A stretch of 52,932 nt of DNA, taken from assembly GCF_025766255.1 (NCBI RefSeq), contig NW_026516867.1:1-52932 (forward strand). The letters are read 5' to 3'. The stretch is from Zychaea mexicana (lineage: Eukaryota; Mucoromycota; Mucoromycetes; Mucorales; Lichtheimiaceae). Below the pieces are notes generated by a model. The model was not told the DNA's origin. It did not search any database and worked only from the letters and a program-made list of their open reading frames with translations. The position numbers and the translations under genes are program-made. Positions 12,146-23,395 of this stretch are shown here, in pieces (within the stretch, counting starts at the first letter, position 1; each line of letters opens with the position of its first letter).

Positions 12146-12877
12146 TGTTAAGCGTTGTAATGATAGAGCTTAAATAATAAGGAACAAGATCAAGTATCTT
12201 TGAGATGATGTTTTATTCAAAGCTTTTTTATATTCTAGCTATTAAGACGGCGATATTAATTTATCCATTTAGTGGATAAACTATGTGATAGAGGATGGAT
12301 CAAGGATGTATCAGAACTTCTCTTGAAGTCGCTATGTTAATTGGGTACATCTTTGAAACCGGCATTAGCTGGCTGCTGTAATGGCCGAGGTACCTGTTGA
12401 TAGGTTCATTGTCCTGCTCACGTAAGGTAAATCGTCTGAGTGAGAGGTTTTCTTGTGTGATATAATGTTTAACTGAATATCTTATTGTTGATATTTTAAG
12501 CAGTGTATTAATGTGGTTCACCACAGGCGTGTTATTGGGAAAATGGGTGAGTAAGAAGAGCAGTAACGCACTCATATTACTGGATAAGCCAGCTATTTGT
12601 GTGTAACCTTGGAACATCTATGGTTACACACTGCCAAAAAAAATTCTTCTCCTTGCCCAAACAACTGTCGAAATCCTCCACCTACTTAGTAACTTTTCAT
12701 ATCCCGACAACACTTCAAAGGCTATCAGAGCGATGAGAAATGCTTTTCTCAAAAAACAAAAACGTACAATGTGTTAAGAGTACCTTTATAAACATGTTCT
12801 ACGTCGCAGAATATTGATAACTTCATTTCAGACAGCCCTGATAGGATTCCTTTTTTTTCATGTCGGTGATCGAATTT
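12146..12877. other. Non-coding remainder of the intronic element
   Basis: Between the remnant gene start and the right inverted repeat. Only unconvincing reading frames, no motif recognised. Confidence 0.4.
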
Positions 12878-13670
12878 ATTCATGGTTTAAGACAGTATGC
12901 ACCATAATTCTTAAATTTAATTTATAAATCAATAGTTTTTCATTTTAATAATACTAAAACATCCCTCAATAGAAGGCAATCTGGAACCAGAACTGGGTCT
13001 TGAGGAACAATGGCTTTCAATATGAGGAGGACTATAGGTCTCCCACAACAAGGCTGCTGCAGCCAATATTGCTGCGTTTGTACTGGCCGATCCAAACTAC
13101 ACCATCAGAGAGGCCCAGTTGAAGAGGAAGGTGTATAAGCACTTTAATAACAAGTGAATTAAAGGTCGTAGAACAGCTGAAACATCTGCAGCAGCAGTCG
13201 TTCATGGGTGGCGGTATCAGCGTCATAAGCAGGTAAAATAGGATTAAAAAACCTCATAGAAATTGAGCTCTAAGACATTCAATAGAAAGTGAAGAGTAGA
13301 CTTAATGCATTTCGGGATGATGCCTTGGATCTAGAAGCTGAATTTCCAGGCGGTGAAAAGTTGCTGAAGATGAAGTATATATCTGAGGAGGAGACAGACA
13401 GCAAGTACTCCAGTGTAGTAGGCAAGCAAGTTGTCATTTTGCGATCTTACTGGCGTAGTAGGAAGGTAGGTAGTTTGTTTATTGCGTTGTTGTTATGTTC
13501 ACTTCGTATAATTGTATCAGGCACAACAATTTTTGAAACGCCTTGACACCTACCAAGTTGCTGCTGCTATGGAATTACAGCCTAATGTGCCGGGAAGATG
13601 GGTGGTGCCGACAGCCACCGCCTTGAATGACGCGAAAACAAAGCTGTTGGATGACTGGATGCTTGCTTAA

Positions 13671-13890
13671 GTGGAATGAAGTAGGTGTGTCAACTTTATC
13701 GGTTGTGCAGATAAAGAGGTTTAATGAAAAAAGAGTTATGAATTAATTCTTTTGAGTAGTGCATTTTCAGTCGTGTTTAATATTTTTGCTGTAGTATTTC
13801 TTTACCAAACAAGTCTTTTCTCTTATAAAAGCTTTTTCTTGATGTTTCTCATAATACCGGTATTCCAAGTGTTTCCAGCGCTACTGCATG
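13671..13890. other. Spacer before palindromic element, nothing recognised
   Basis: 3' flank of the family copy 1 gene, T-rich, up to the TA target site at 13891-13892. Confidence 0.4.
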
Positions 13891-13964
13891 TACAGGATTT
13901 TTCATCTCCTAGTGGACGTTTGAACTTTTATTTAGGCAGAAGGGATTTAATTTTAGGCAGAGTG

Positions 13965-14285
13965 GACATGAATAAAAGTTAATCTGGACATAAATAATAA
14001 TTAATCTGGACATGAATGAAAATTGATCTAGACATGAATGAAAATCGAGCTGGACATGAATAAAGATCGAGCTGGACATGAATATAAAACGATCTGGACA
14101 TGAATATACATCGACCTAGACATGAATATAAATCGATCTGGACATGAGTAAAATCAATCTGGACAAAATAAAAACATTCTGACAAGAATAATAATCAATC
14201 TAAACATGAATAATAGGCAACCTAGACATAATAACAGTCAACCTGGACATAGTTTTAGTCAACTAAGACATAATAAAAGTTGAAG
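13965..14285. repeat. Subterminal ~20-bp degenerate tandem repeats, left arm
   Basis: Roughly fifteen copies of a degenerate unit around GGACATGAAT followed by A-rich sequence and ATCGA(G)CT or ATCAATCT, spaced 19-22 bp apart, begin about 70 bp inside the element end. The mirror-image array is at 17115-17450. Regularly repeated subterminal words are usual transposase-binding platforms; that role is inferred. Confidence 0.8.
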
Positions 14286-15167
14286 TAGATAATATATTAA
14301 GTGTAGCAGAGCAAAATATATGAGTTCTTAAGATTTCTAATTCAAGTCAAGACATAATAGAAGTTAAGCAGTACAAAGCCAATGTCAAGATATAGTAGTA
14401 TGGCTGTTTCACTCGTGACAAGAAGCTTGTAGGCTAATGTACAGGAAATGGCAAGGGTGCGTCAGAGACTCACTGTGCGCATAAGCCTATTTTGCTGCTG
14501 TGGGAACAGGGCCTGAGCGTTTCCCCTCATTTCACTTTACCCAGGTTGAGTTTGAAACAAATTGGAGGCTGGTGGCAGAGGTAGGTGGAAAGTGTGGGGT
14601 TTGTTAGCAGCAGCAGGGAGGAAAAAAACAACAACCAAAGATCCTTTTTTTTCTCATTACCATTCGCCATGGCAAATCAACAGCTTCGACGCACACTTGT
14701 AAATGGCTCCTACTCTCTTCACAATGAATAAAAAACAAAGAAAACAAAACGGCACAATCCGCGGATTTATTGAAAAACGAAATGAAGGTAACTGTTTTCT
14801 TAAAAAAAGCATGTACTCAAGATTTATAAAGGAGTAGACCGCCGTTACTGCTGCTTAAAAAAACGCTGGATAAGTGAACAAGGGAAGGAAAAGGTTATCA
14901 GTTGTGTTTGAGGTATAGCTTTAGTGGAGATATGCCCATTCAGAATTACTGCTTCTTTCTCATTTTCTCTGTATATACTTGATGCACCATCTTGCACCAA
15001 TCCAACGTCAAACTTACGTGTGTAATACAACATCGTCCTCTACCTGCACAAACCATTTGTACTCATAACAAGAACGATACAACAATCTTCTTCTCTATTA
15101 CTCATACACAATTATATACAACATGACGCTGATCCACCATTGACTTGCAAAATATACAGCCTGACGC

Positions 15168-16221
15168 GACTACTTTTTACCTTTTGCATATACCAACGTT
15201 AACATCGCCGGTCTTTATAGAAAATGAGCTGTAGATAGCAGGAAGGATAACTAACAGGTTTCTTTCCTTTTGTGTTGCTGTGGATTGGATGAAAATAAAG
15301 TATGTTGACCATTGTATAAGAAAGACAACGAAGAAGGTTCTACAAGAGTCATACAGGTGCGAAGGATGTTGTTTCGTGGTGAAGGATGGTTATTTTAATT
15401 ATTGATATTGCGTGGCAGAGCGTCTGGTGCCATGCACAGTCTCGCGTTTGCGAACCCATTTGTAGCCACACAATTCCAAGATGCGATCCTTGAAGATCTG
15501 CCATCGAGCAGTAGGAACGCACACGATTTCATTAGAAATGAGTGCAAGAACTCCACGTACAGTCGAGTGAGAGAGAGCGTAGCGAGTCGTCAAGGGTAGT
15601 AACTTGTCGGTTGTTCTTAGTTGTTATTAACAACAAATAAAGTTGCTGTTGTAATAGCAAAGAAACTTCCTCCTTCATAACAACAAACGCCTTTTCTTCT
15701 TTGTCCCTGCTATATTATCATCACCGCTCAAAGCTATATCTATAGTTTTTATAGAAGCACTTGTAATAACATGCAATCCCATCTCACACCCATTTATGCA
15801 GACAACTGAAACATAATGACTACATAATGTATGATCTTTTGCTTTTATTCTTTTATCCCAGCTGTAACATCTACAGTAACAATAATAAAACCCTACATAC
15901 CACCCATCAGCATATATAACTACCTTATCCATCAAGACCGGCAATTTTCGTGCTGGTATATGCAAAAAGAAAAAGGTAATCGTCGTTGCCATCGTGTGTG
16001 TGCAAGTACAGCGAATTGCAGAGGAGGATGATAGTTGTAGTGGTGTGTATGCATCATAGGAATATAATTATCATCGCATTGATGTGAATACAAACAGCAA
16101 AGAAAGAGATGACCGTCATTACGATGATGATGTGCTTGAGCGTACAAGGATTAAAAACAAAAAGACCGGCGTCATAGTCGTCATCGTGTAATATGGGCAT
16201 ACATGATAGTGAAAAATAAAT
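15168..16221. other. Loop of palindromic element A, possible small coding exon
   Basis: The unique central segment between the arms. On the minus strand 15593-15399 an open frame ending TAA has balanced composition and content such as VPTARWQIFKDRILELCGYKWVRKRE, preceded by a plausible AG acceptor near 15605. It may be the last exon of a small cargo gene; upstream exons are uncertain. Other frames in the loop look random. A partial echo of arm sequence (TTGCATATACCA..GCCGGTCTT) appears at 15945-15990. Confidence 0.35.
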
Positions 16222-17114
16222 GCGTCAGGCTGTATATTTTGCAAGTCAATGGTGGATCAGCGTCATGTTGTATATAATTGTGTATGAGTAATAGAGAAGA
16301 AGATTGTTGTATCGTTCTTGTTATGAGTACAAATGGTTTGTGCAGGTAGAGGACGATGTTGTATTACACACGTAAGTTTGACGTTGGATTGGTGCAAGAT
16401 GGTGCATCAAGTATATACAGAGAAAATGAGAAAGAAGCAGTAATTCTGAATGGGCATATCTCCACTAAAGCTATACCTCAAACACAACTGATAACCTTTT
16501 CCTTCCCTTGTTCACTTATCCAGCGTTTTTTTAAGCAGCAGTAACGGCGGTCTACTCCTTTATAAATCTTGAGTACATGCTTTTTTTAAGAAAACAGTTA
16601 CCTTCATTTCGTTTTTCAATAAATCCGTGGATTGTGCCGTTTTGTTTTCTTTGTTTTTTATTCATTGTGAAGAGAGTAGGAGCCATTTACAAGTGTGCGT
16701 CGAAGCTGTTGATTTGCCATGGCGAATGGTAATGAGAAAAAAAAGGATCTTTGGTTGTTGTTTTTTTCCTCCCTGCTGCTGCTAACAAACCCCACACTTT
16801 CCACCTACCTCTGCCACCAGCCTCCAATTTGTTTCAAACTCAACCCGGGTAAAGTGAAATGAGGAGAAATGCTCAGGCCCTGTTCCCACAGCAGCAAAAT
16901 AGGCTTATGCGCACAGTGAGTCTCTGACGCACCCTTGCCATTTCCTGTACATTAGCCTACAAGCTTCTTGTCACGAGTGAAACAGCCATACTACTATATC
17001 TTGACATTGGCTTTGTACTGCTTAACTTCTATTATGTCTTGACTTGAATTGGAAATCTTAAGAACTCATATATTTTGCTCTGCTACACTTAATATATTAT
17101 CTACTTCAACTTTT

Positions 17115-17450
17115 ATTATGTCTTAGTTGACTAAAACTATGTCCAGGTTGACTGTTATTATGTCTAGGTTGCCTATTATTCATGTTTAGATTGATTATTA
17201 TTCTTGTCAGAAAGATTTTTATTTTATCTAGATTGATTTTACTCATGTCCAGATTGATTTATATTCATGTCCAGGTCGATGTATATCCATGTCCAGATCG
17301 TTTTATATTCATGTCCAGCTCGATCTTTATTCATGTCCAGCTCCATTTTCATTCATGTCTAGATTGATTTTCATTCATGTCCAGCTCGATTTTCATTCAT
17401 GTCCAGATCAATTATTATTCATGTCCAGATTAACTTTCATTCATGTCCAC
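17115..17450. repeat. Subterminal ~20-bp degenerate tandem repeats, right arm
   Basis: Reverse complement of the left-arm array: TTCATGTCCAG words every ~20-22 bp ending about 70 bp from the element's right terminus. Confidence 0.8.
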
Positions 17451-17521
17451 TCTGCCTAAAATTAAATCCCTTCTGCCTAAAGAAAAGTCCAAACGTCCGC
17501 TAGGAGATGAAAAATCCTGTA

Positions 17522-18879
17522 ATAGTTGAAGTTTGTGTTAAGATAGGAGATCTTGCTAACAAAGATTACATTCACGAATGTCATCATAATACCTTAGATA
17601 TAAAAGTGTACCGAAAAAAGATAGACAGCGTATGATTATGTAGAATGTGTCTCTGAAAGGTTGTATTTAGTAAACAGATATTGGATCAGTATGCGTTTTC
17701 TTTGTAATTTAAAGCAATTGCAACATTTATTAGTGGCAGCATGACAGTACTGGAATGCTGTTGCCGTTGTAATGTATACTGTAATCTTTACACTGGGAGC
17801 AGGATTCAAGAGGCTCATGAAGCAAAGAATTCTTTATCAATAAAAATTTAGATAGACAGATGAGCAGATCGGATAACCATCCTATCCGATCTGTATCTGT
17901 ATCTGTAGATCATGATCCTTATCTGTACTTTCGGATACGGATACAGATCTAATTACTGGATGTTGGATAAAATGAAGAACCCTACACCGTTCCCTCTCCT
18001 CTACCTTTTTTATGTCGCTCATCACTGTTGAAAAATGATTAAAGCTGCGATTTTTTTTCAAAGGGCGCAGTCTTCAGTAGAGCATCGTTGCTGTGTTGAG
18101 TGAATGATGTATCGTTATGTTTAACAGATGGAGCATAATTATTGATAAAAGCATCGTTGTTATGCTCAGTAGATACTGCATAATGAATTTGGAAGAAGTA
18201 TGTAGCGGAGAAGCAGGTAGCGAAGGCCAAGTTGAACCCCACGCATCCTGATGAGAATAATCCTACTGAAAGTAAGAAGGGGTCTGCTCCTTACAAGATG
18301 GAGAAGAGGCTGTAAATTTTTTTTGGATTTTTGGGGGATAAAATCGGGGGACCGACCCAGCTTCAAATCTTATACTATTCTTATACTAGTCTTATACCAA
18401 TATCGTTCTTATACTAGTCTTATACTATTCTTATACCAATGCTATAAAATATACTTATACCATCTTATACACCACTTTTTCCGCCATGCTGTCAAGGGGA
18501 TAAAACCGGCTAAACGTACACACAATGTGTCACTGATGTAGTTCAAAAGTTTTATTAAGAGCCTTGCATCGTCGCTGAAGTTTAACATTCATGATGCGCT
18601 CGTAGTACGGGTGAGATAGCGAACAGCTTATACAAAAATAAAAAGATAAAAAAAACCTATACAGTAGTGTCTCTGCTACCAACAAGAGAAAAAACTAAGG
18701 GAGTATAAAGAGAGCAGTGAGGGAGACAGGAAGTAAGATCAAGACGGATATGAGAGCGAAGTTAAAGAAGTAGGGAGATAAGGAGAAAATTTGGAGAGCA
18801 TGAAAATGTGGGGTAAAAACTCCGAATTGGGGTAAGAGAGGAAAAAAAAGATAAAAAAAGAGAGAGAGTAGAGAGTCAG
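17522..18879. repeat. Intergenic with low-complexity repeats
   Basis: No convincing gene. At 17855-17960 there are clustered GGATAC/GATCTGTATCTG words in both orientations, resembling the subterminal zone of a degraded hAT-type element. At 18366-18475 a degenerate tandem of a ~16-18 bp CTTATACTA(TTC/GTC) unit occurs. A short frame at 18197-18313 (KQVAKAKLNPTHPDENNP, then KKGSAPYKMEKRL) looks coding-like but matches nothing I know. The segment 18640-18879 is purine-rich. Confidence 0.45.
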
Positions 18880-19030
18880 TAGGGGGTTTGAAACTCCTGG
18901 CCAGCTGGCCAATTTTCGCCGGATAGACCCAATTTTGCCAGATAGAACCAAATTTGCCAGCTGGGATCGAGTTTCACCAGATAGGCTGTACAGAACACAC
19001 ATACGCTTCTTTTTTTCTATTCTAATCAAC

Positions 19031-20331
19031 ATGACTACACCCAAATCTACCTCTTCCATCTCCAAACCTGCAATGAGAAGAACCAGCTCTTTGAATGCAA
19101 CTGGGAAAAGAAAAAGAAACGCTGACAGTGGCAACTTGACAGCTGGAAGTAGCTCCAATGCACCTGTTGCCCCCGCAGCCAAACACAGGGTTCGCGTTGC
19201 CGCAACTAATCCCACCGATGTGGTGTCCGATCCACGCGATGTCTCTGGAATTGAAGAAGAGAATCAAGGCCTTGAAGAAGAAGAAGAGAAAGAAAGCGAA
19301 GGTGAAACAAAAGACGAAGGAGAGACGGGTGGTAATGCACAAGGCCAAGAAAAACCTATCGCTTACAAGTGCACAACCAAAGAGCACTACGAAGCAATGG
19401 TTGATTGGCTTGAGAAACCGGGGAGCTTTGACCTAGTGACAGGTAATGCTGCTAAAGGCAAGCCAGTTGGTGGTAAGAAGTTGAAGCCCAAAACCGGATT
19501 TGAACTTCTCGCGGGATATGTCAACAAACATGTCAATATCTCAACCATCTTCAACTTTGGACTGGAAAATCGGCCAAAGGCCGGTTCTCAACTTCTAAAG
19601 ACAAGTATAAGGCAGAAGAAAGAGCATCGAGAAATGCCACGGGATATGGTCTTGAGCCAAAGCACATCAAGGCCGGATTAAAGACGATTGATGAGCGCAA
19701 GGAGTACGAATGTCCTTGCTTTGCGCGGATGGATGCTTTATTTGGCAAGAAGCATAACGTCAATCCGATCCTTGTGAGAGAGTTTGGTGGTGTCTCAGCA
19801 TCTACCTTGGTACCTGAAACCTCGACCGTTCCAGGTACACCAGCTTTCGAACAAGAAGATAACGAGCCCGAACGAAGTTACAGACTGCAGCCAGAGGATT
19901 TCAATCAAATCTTGCAGGACATGGATGATTTCGCCAATCGTACACCAAGTCCGGTCTCGAGTCTGATGTGCAGACAATCGCGTGCTCTTTCGACCTCTGC
20001 TCCTGCGCTTGCTCCTTCTCGAGAATCATCGCTTCCCATGTTAGAAGAAGAAGATGATGATGAGCCCCCAAAGCACACCAAGAAACGGGACTTTGCAGCC
20101 ACCTACGCCGAAACGGAACGAGAGCATTTGAAGCTTGAAAAGAGGCGTCTCCGGTTGGAAAATGAGAAACTTTCAATGGAGAGAGCTCATTTGCAAGCTC
20201 GTCTTGATTTCGACTGGGACAAATTGAAGCTTACTACCAAAGCAAACTTCGTTCGCGACTTGGCTCTTGGTGGAATGGATAAAGATAAGATCCGTGATCT
20301 CTTGGATGAGTTTTTTCAGAACGAGCTTTAA
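19031..20331 (+). pseudogene. Harbinger Myb/SANT-like accessory protein, one frameshift
   Basis: Starts MTTPKSTSSISKPAMRR. Ser/Thr- and Lys-rich N terminus, then an acidic Glu-rich stretch (~residues 77-110), then the DNA-binding region (YKCTTKEHYEAMVDWLEK..FELLAGYVNKH). At about 19555-19565 the frame must change by one base to continue as TGKSAKGRFSTSKDKYK, YGLEPKHIKAGLKTIDERKEYECPCFARMDALFG. The second half has a Ser/Pro- and acid-rich linker and a long charged coiled coil (AETEREHLKLEKRRLRLENEKLSMERAHLQ), ending LLDEFFQNEL. In this superfamily the Myb-like partner imports or recruits the transposase to the termini. The frameshift may be a mutation or assembly error. Confidence 0.72.
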
Positions 20332-20376
20332 TCATATATAAAATCAATGCGCTACATTTGTATACTACAAATGCTA

Positions 20377-21535
20377 TCAATCTCTTTGACACGAAATGAA
20401 ATCATTAATCCTTTCTCTCCATAGTGATGCTGGTGTATCATCGTTCACTGATAGTTCGATGCGCTCCACTCTAGTATCATCCGCTGCTTGGCCAGCAGGC
20501 CACTCGTCATTTTCTTCAAGCAAAAAATTGTGAAGACACATGGTGACACCAATAGCCCTTATCACTCTCGGCATGTCTTCGTTCTTTTTGACTTGAAAAT
20601 GCATTCTTTTTAAGCATTGCCAGCAGTTTTTCAGAATACCAAAGGTGTTTTCGATAACAACGCGCGCTGAAGCAATATCTTCATTAAACATCGTATTTCA
20701 TTCGTTTCCTTCGGTGTCCGGCTGCCTGTAAGGTGTGAGCAACCTGGTGCTCAAAGCATATCCAGCATCACCAATCAAATACTCTTCATTGGTGAAATAG
20801 TCTTGCTCTCGAGTCACAACAGAAGTGTCCTTGAATGCCGCAGAGTCGCTTACGCAACCTGGCCATCCTGTTTGAAGAAAGCGAATGAATCGGCGGTCAT
20901 CACATATAGCCTGTACGTTCAGCGCGTAGGTGCACTTGCGAGTAAAATACGTGGATCCATCAATAGCAGGCATTTGCGAAAAGATAGCATGCGTGCCATC
21001 GACAACCCAACAACATGGGGGAAGCCATGCAACTCTTGGATCCGTGCTGACATGGCTCGACGCTCTTCTGTGTCTGGCCACCTAATAAATCTCGGTGCCA
21101 AAGAGTCGATGGCCTCATGGATTCTGTCATTGAACAAGGGTATAGTTCCGGCAGAAACCCCCCATTCACGCGCAAGTTGGCAACCGAGGCACCCGTACCA
21201 CTGTGAGCTAAATACTCTAGAGCAACAGCAAGCTGAATCCATACAGGCGTTTGTTGACTCGACCTCTCACAGAAAGTAGGTGTATCCGTCACCAGTGCTT
21301 CTAACTTGCGAAATGATTTCTTGTTCATCCGAACAATCTTTTTGAACTCTTTAGTAGACCATTTGAGAAAAAAGTTGTGGTTCTCTAGGAGCTTAGGAAT
21401 ACTTCTCGAAGGGTTCAAATTTTGGTGGCAGAGGATGCCAGCCTTGATGTTTGCCAGTTCTCGCAGGTGTTTACGTGCAGCTTTTTCTTCCTTTGTGTCC
21501 AAGTGGAATTGCATTTTACGCGCCGTACAGAACAT
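20377..21535 (-). pseudogene. PIF/Harbinger DDE transposase, two frameshifts and one stop
   Basis: Minus strand from ATG at 21535 (MFCTARKMQFHLDTKEEKAA). The N-terminal helical part reads KIVRMNKKSFRKLEALV and WIQLAVALEYLAHSGTGASVANL. At about 21185 the homologous sequence continues in another frame (REWGVSAGTIPLFNDRIHEA, FPHVVG). Near 21010 it shifts again to VVDGTHAIFSQMPAIDGS, which holds the first catalytic Asp. The second Asp is in YLIGDAGYAL and the Glu in ASARVVIENTFGILKN. A TGA at 20698-20700 separates the last two parts. Length and motif order fit the DDE_Tnp_4 family. Not functional as read. Confidence 0.8.
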
Positions 21536-21908
21536 TATTACAGTGTCTACTTAAGACAGAGTCCATTGGCGGTCGGATGTTTTGGGCATTAGGTGAGATT
21601 ACAAATTGTTGAGACAAAAATTAAAAATATGTGGATTTGGGCAAGATGACAGGAACAGCTCGATGCTCTATCCTGCACCTCCAGAGACGCAGGATAGAAT
21701 TGACCAGATAGCATCCCAGCTGGCAAAATTTGGTTCTATCCGGCAAATTTGGGTCTATCCAGTGAAAATTGGCCAGCTGGCTAGGAGTTTGAAACCCCCT
21801 AGTACGAAACCAATTCGCAAGGGCCAGATGCAAATATTGATATGTAGATACAGAGAGCGAGATATATCAAGTAGAGGAGGGGGAGGAAGAAGGAGGGGAC
21901 ATGAGACT

Positions 21909-22684
21909 CTACGAAGCCTCAAGAAGAAGTGAGCCTGCAGGAGGTTCATCATCAAAAGGTGCGTCGGATGTTATTTCATCAATGCGGTGGAGGAGAGAGA
22001 GAAGTGCTAGCCATAGTCGGTGCCACTTACCGAGCTTGGCGGTGACTTTACGCAGCAATAAGTTTAATGTGACATCAATGGCATCAGCATTAGTAGGGGG
22101 TTGGGTGTGAGAGAGGAGAGAGACCAGTGGAAGTAGCGGAATTCAGAAGAGAGAAGAGGACAAGAAGTAAGGTGATCACGATTTGCTTTAGGAGAGCCAC
22201 ATTGGCAAGGTACTAACAGTATTGGAGGCAGCCAAGTAAAACGCCACTTGACCAGCCGGTGTCGTTCTTTTTTGGTATACAGCAACAAGAGAGTTGGATC
22301 CCATACAGGTTGGCACAAGCCTCGTTTGATGGTTATGTATTTGGCAGGATGCCTTACAAGTTTATTAATTTCAGCTTGCATATGAGCGTGGATAGCTTCT
22401 TTGAGAGGCTTCTATAGTGAGTTAGGCCAGCTCATGAGTTGTTGGACAGATTTCCAGATTACATTGCGCCGAAGGGCTGGCCAACGGGCTTCATTCTGTG
22501 AAATCAAAATGTGTGGGACAACACAGACTATGAGGGTGCTTCGAGGAAGTGTTTGTGTGCGTAAAGAAAAACTAGTTTGTAAAATACGATAGCGAGTATG
22601 TATATTACGCAGGGCAGAAAGGTAAGAAAGGGTGACAGTGCCGATAGCTTTTTCAACTAGATTGCGACAAATACACATTCGCAA
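21909..22684 (-). pseudogene. LINE ORF2 C-terminal fragment
   Basis: Minus strand. Successive frames give SYLSALRNIHTRYRILQ, ARWPALRRNVIWKSVQQLMSW, EAIHAHMQAEINKLVRHPAK and RHRLVKWRFTWLPPILLVPC. A cysteine-rich CQCGSPKANRDHLTSC knuckle follows, then DVTLNLLLRKVTAKLGKWH and LWLALLSLLHRIDE, ending with TAG at 21909-21911. The R(L/F)V(R/K)WR..WLP followed by a CxC..H..C motif is the C terminus of Mucorales LINE reverse transcriptases. Frameshifts occur near 22400 and 22080. The reverse transcriptase core is missing; upstream sequence is replaced by the AT-rich island. Confidence 0.65.
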
Positions 22685-23395
22685 GCATTACTTTTGAATT
22701 TGTTCTATCACATCAGTTTGAGGGACAACCCCATTTTATCAAATCTTATTAATTTCAAAATCTTTTATTATCTTTAAAATATAATTTTATATAAAAAATA
22801 AAAACAAAATTGAATTTTATTATAATTATAAAAGTATAGTACAATATGTCTTATATAGACTTTATAGCTAATGAATATATTTATGAAATTCTGAATAATA
22901 TGAAAAATATAAAACTGATTTAAAAAAAGAAATTGATGATATTGTATTAAATAAATATGGTTTTTTAGATAAAGATTGGGGTAAGATAATAAAAAAATAC
23001 AAACATCGAACTGAATTTAATGAAATTAGAAATATAAATGCTATTAAAAATAAATTAAAAAATAAATTAGGCTATATTTCTGTTTTCTTCTTCTTGAATG
23101 AATTATATACAAACAAAGAACATCCTAGTCCTTATTTGGAAATAGATAAAGGATTATATTCAATATATCATCTTATAAATGGACATCCTCGTATTGAAAT
23201 ATATAAAAATATATCTTCAACATCATATTATAGATTATATAAAAGTTTTTGGATTACTAATTATGAAAAATTAAATAAAAAAGTAAGTATTTATTGATTA
23301 GATATGTTTAGTAATATTTAAATAAGAGTTTTATCTACTCTTATAAAAAATCCTAAATATTCTAAACATGTGACCTTAATGTTAGATAGGCATGA

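Larger units (their letters stand above)
11211..12907. mobile_element. 1.7 kb inverted-repeat DNA element in an intron
   Basis: Perfect 30-bp inverted repeats at 11211-11240 (starting TTATGGTGCATACTGTC) and 12878-12907. Target duplication is not clear: both sides carry AT/TTA-like sequence, so at most 2-3 bp. The element carries the 5' part of a transposase-like gene on the minus strand and 730 bp without recognisable coding content. It lies wholly inside intron 1 of the family copy 1 gene, between conserved exons, which supports insertion. Non-autonomous remnant. Confidence 0.75.
10685..13670 (+). pseudogene. Unidentified four-exon gene family, copy 1 (broken, with element in intron 1)
   Basis: Exons 10685-10960, 12973-13232, 13286-13465 and 13521-13670, defined by alignment with copy 2 (32540-33637). 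Exon 1 codes a helical segment, ETEEVVRRSIEDRINILEAQ. Exon 2 codes KAIWNQNWVLRNNGFQYEEDYR, then LADPNYTIREAQLKRKVYKHF and a basic end. Exon 3 contains LEAEFPGGEKLL, the acidic signature YISEEETD and VGKQVVILRSYWRS. Exon 4 ends with LLDDWMLA. Lesions: TGA at 10718-10720, a frameshift near 13040 and TGA near 13157. Intron 1 is 2.0 kb against 68 bp in copy 2 because it holds an inverted-repeat element. I recognise no known domain; the coiled-coil start plus basic segment suggests DNA or protein binding. It could be a host multigene family or a transposon-borne gene. Confidence 0.65.
13893..17519. mobile_element. Palindromic (foldback-like) element A with 1.28 kb inverted arms
   Basis: The left arm, 13893-15167, is repeated in reverse complement with only scattered differences at 16222-17519. 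A 1.05 kb loop (15168-16221) lies between. The ends read CAGGATTTTTCATC and are flanked by TA on both sides (13891-13892, 17520-17521), the signature of Tc1/mariner-type transposition. No transposase is encoded, so the element is non-autonomous. Its terminal CAGGATTTTTC is shared with the large Tc1/mariner-type element at 45083-51530. An identical 62-codon open frame occurs in both arms (14845-15033 minus, 16356-16544 plus); this follows from arm identity and is not evidence of a gene. Confidence 0.88.
18880..21801. mobile_element. PIF/Harbinger element with two convergent genes
   Basis: Inverted terminal repeats of about 80 bp with some mismatches: left from 18880 (TAGGGGGTTTGAAACTCCTG) and right ending 21801. 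Both contain two further CCAGCTGG palindromes and GGATAGACC/GGATAGAACC words. TA flanks both ends; a clean 3-bp duplication is not evident. Inside are the two genes expected of PIF/Harbinger: a Myb/SANT-like DNA-binding protein (plus strand) and a DDE transposase (minus strand), arranged tail to tail with about 45 bp between. Both genes carry lesions. Confidence 0.82.

Noticed and set aside
12300..12617. 105-residue minus-strand frame in the intronic element
   Set aside because: No similarity to known transposase parts, no splice sites; not supported as a gene.
14845..16544. Identical 62-codon frames in both arms of element A as a duplicated gene
   Set aside because: Identity follows from the palindrome; no start context, splicing or domain supports a gene.
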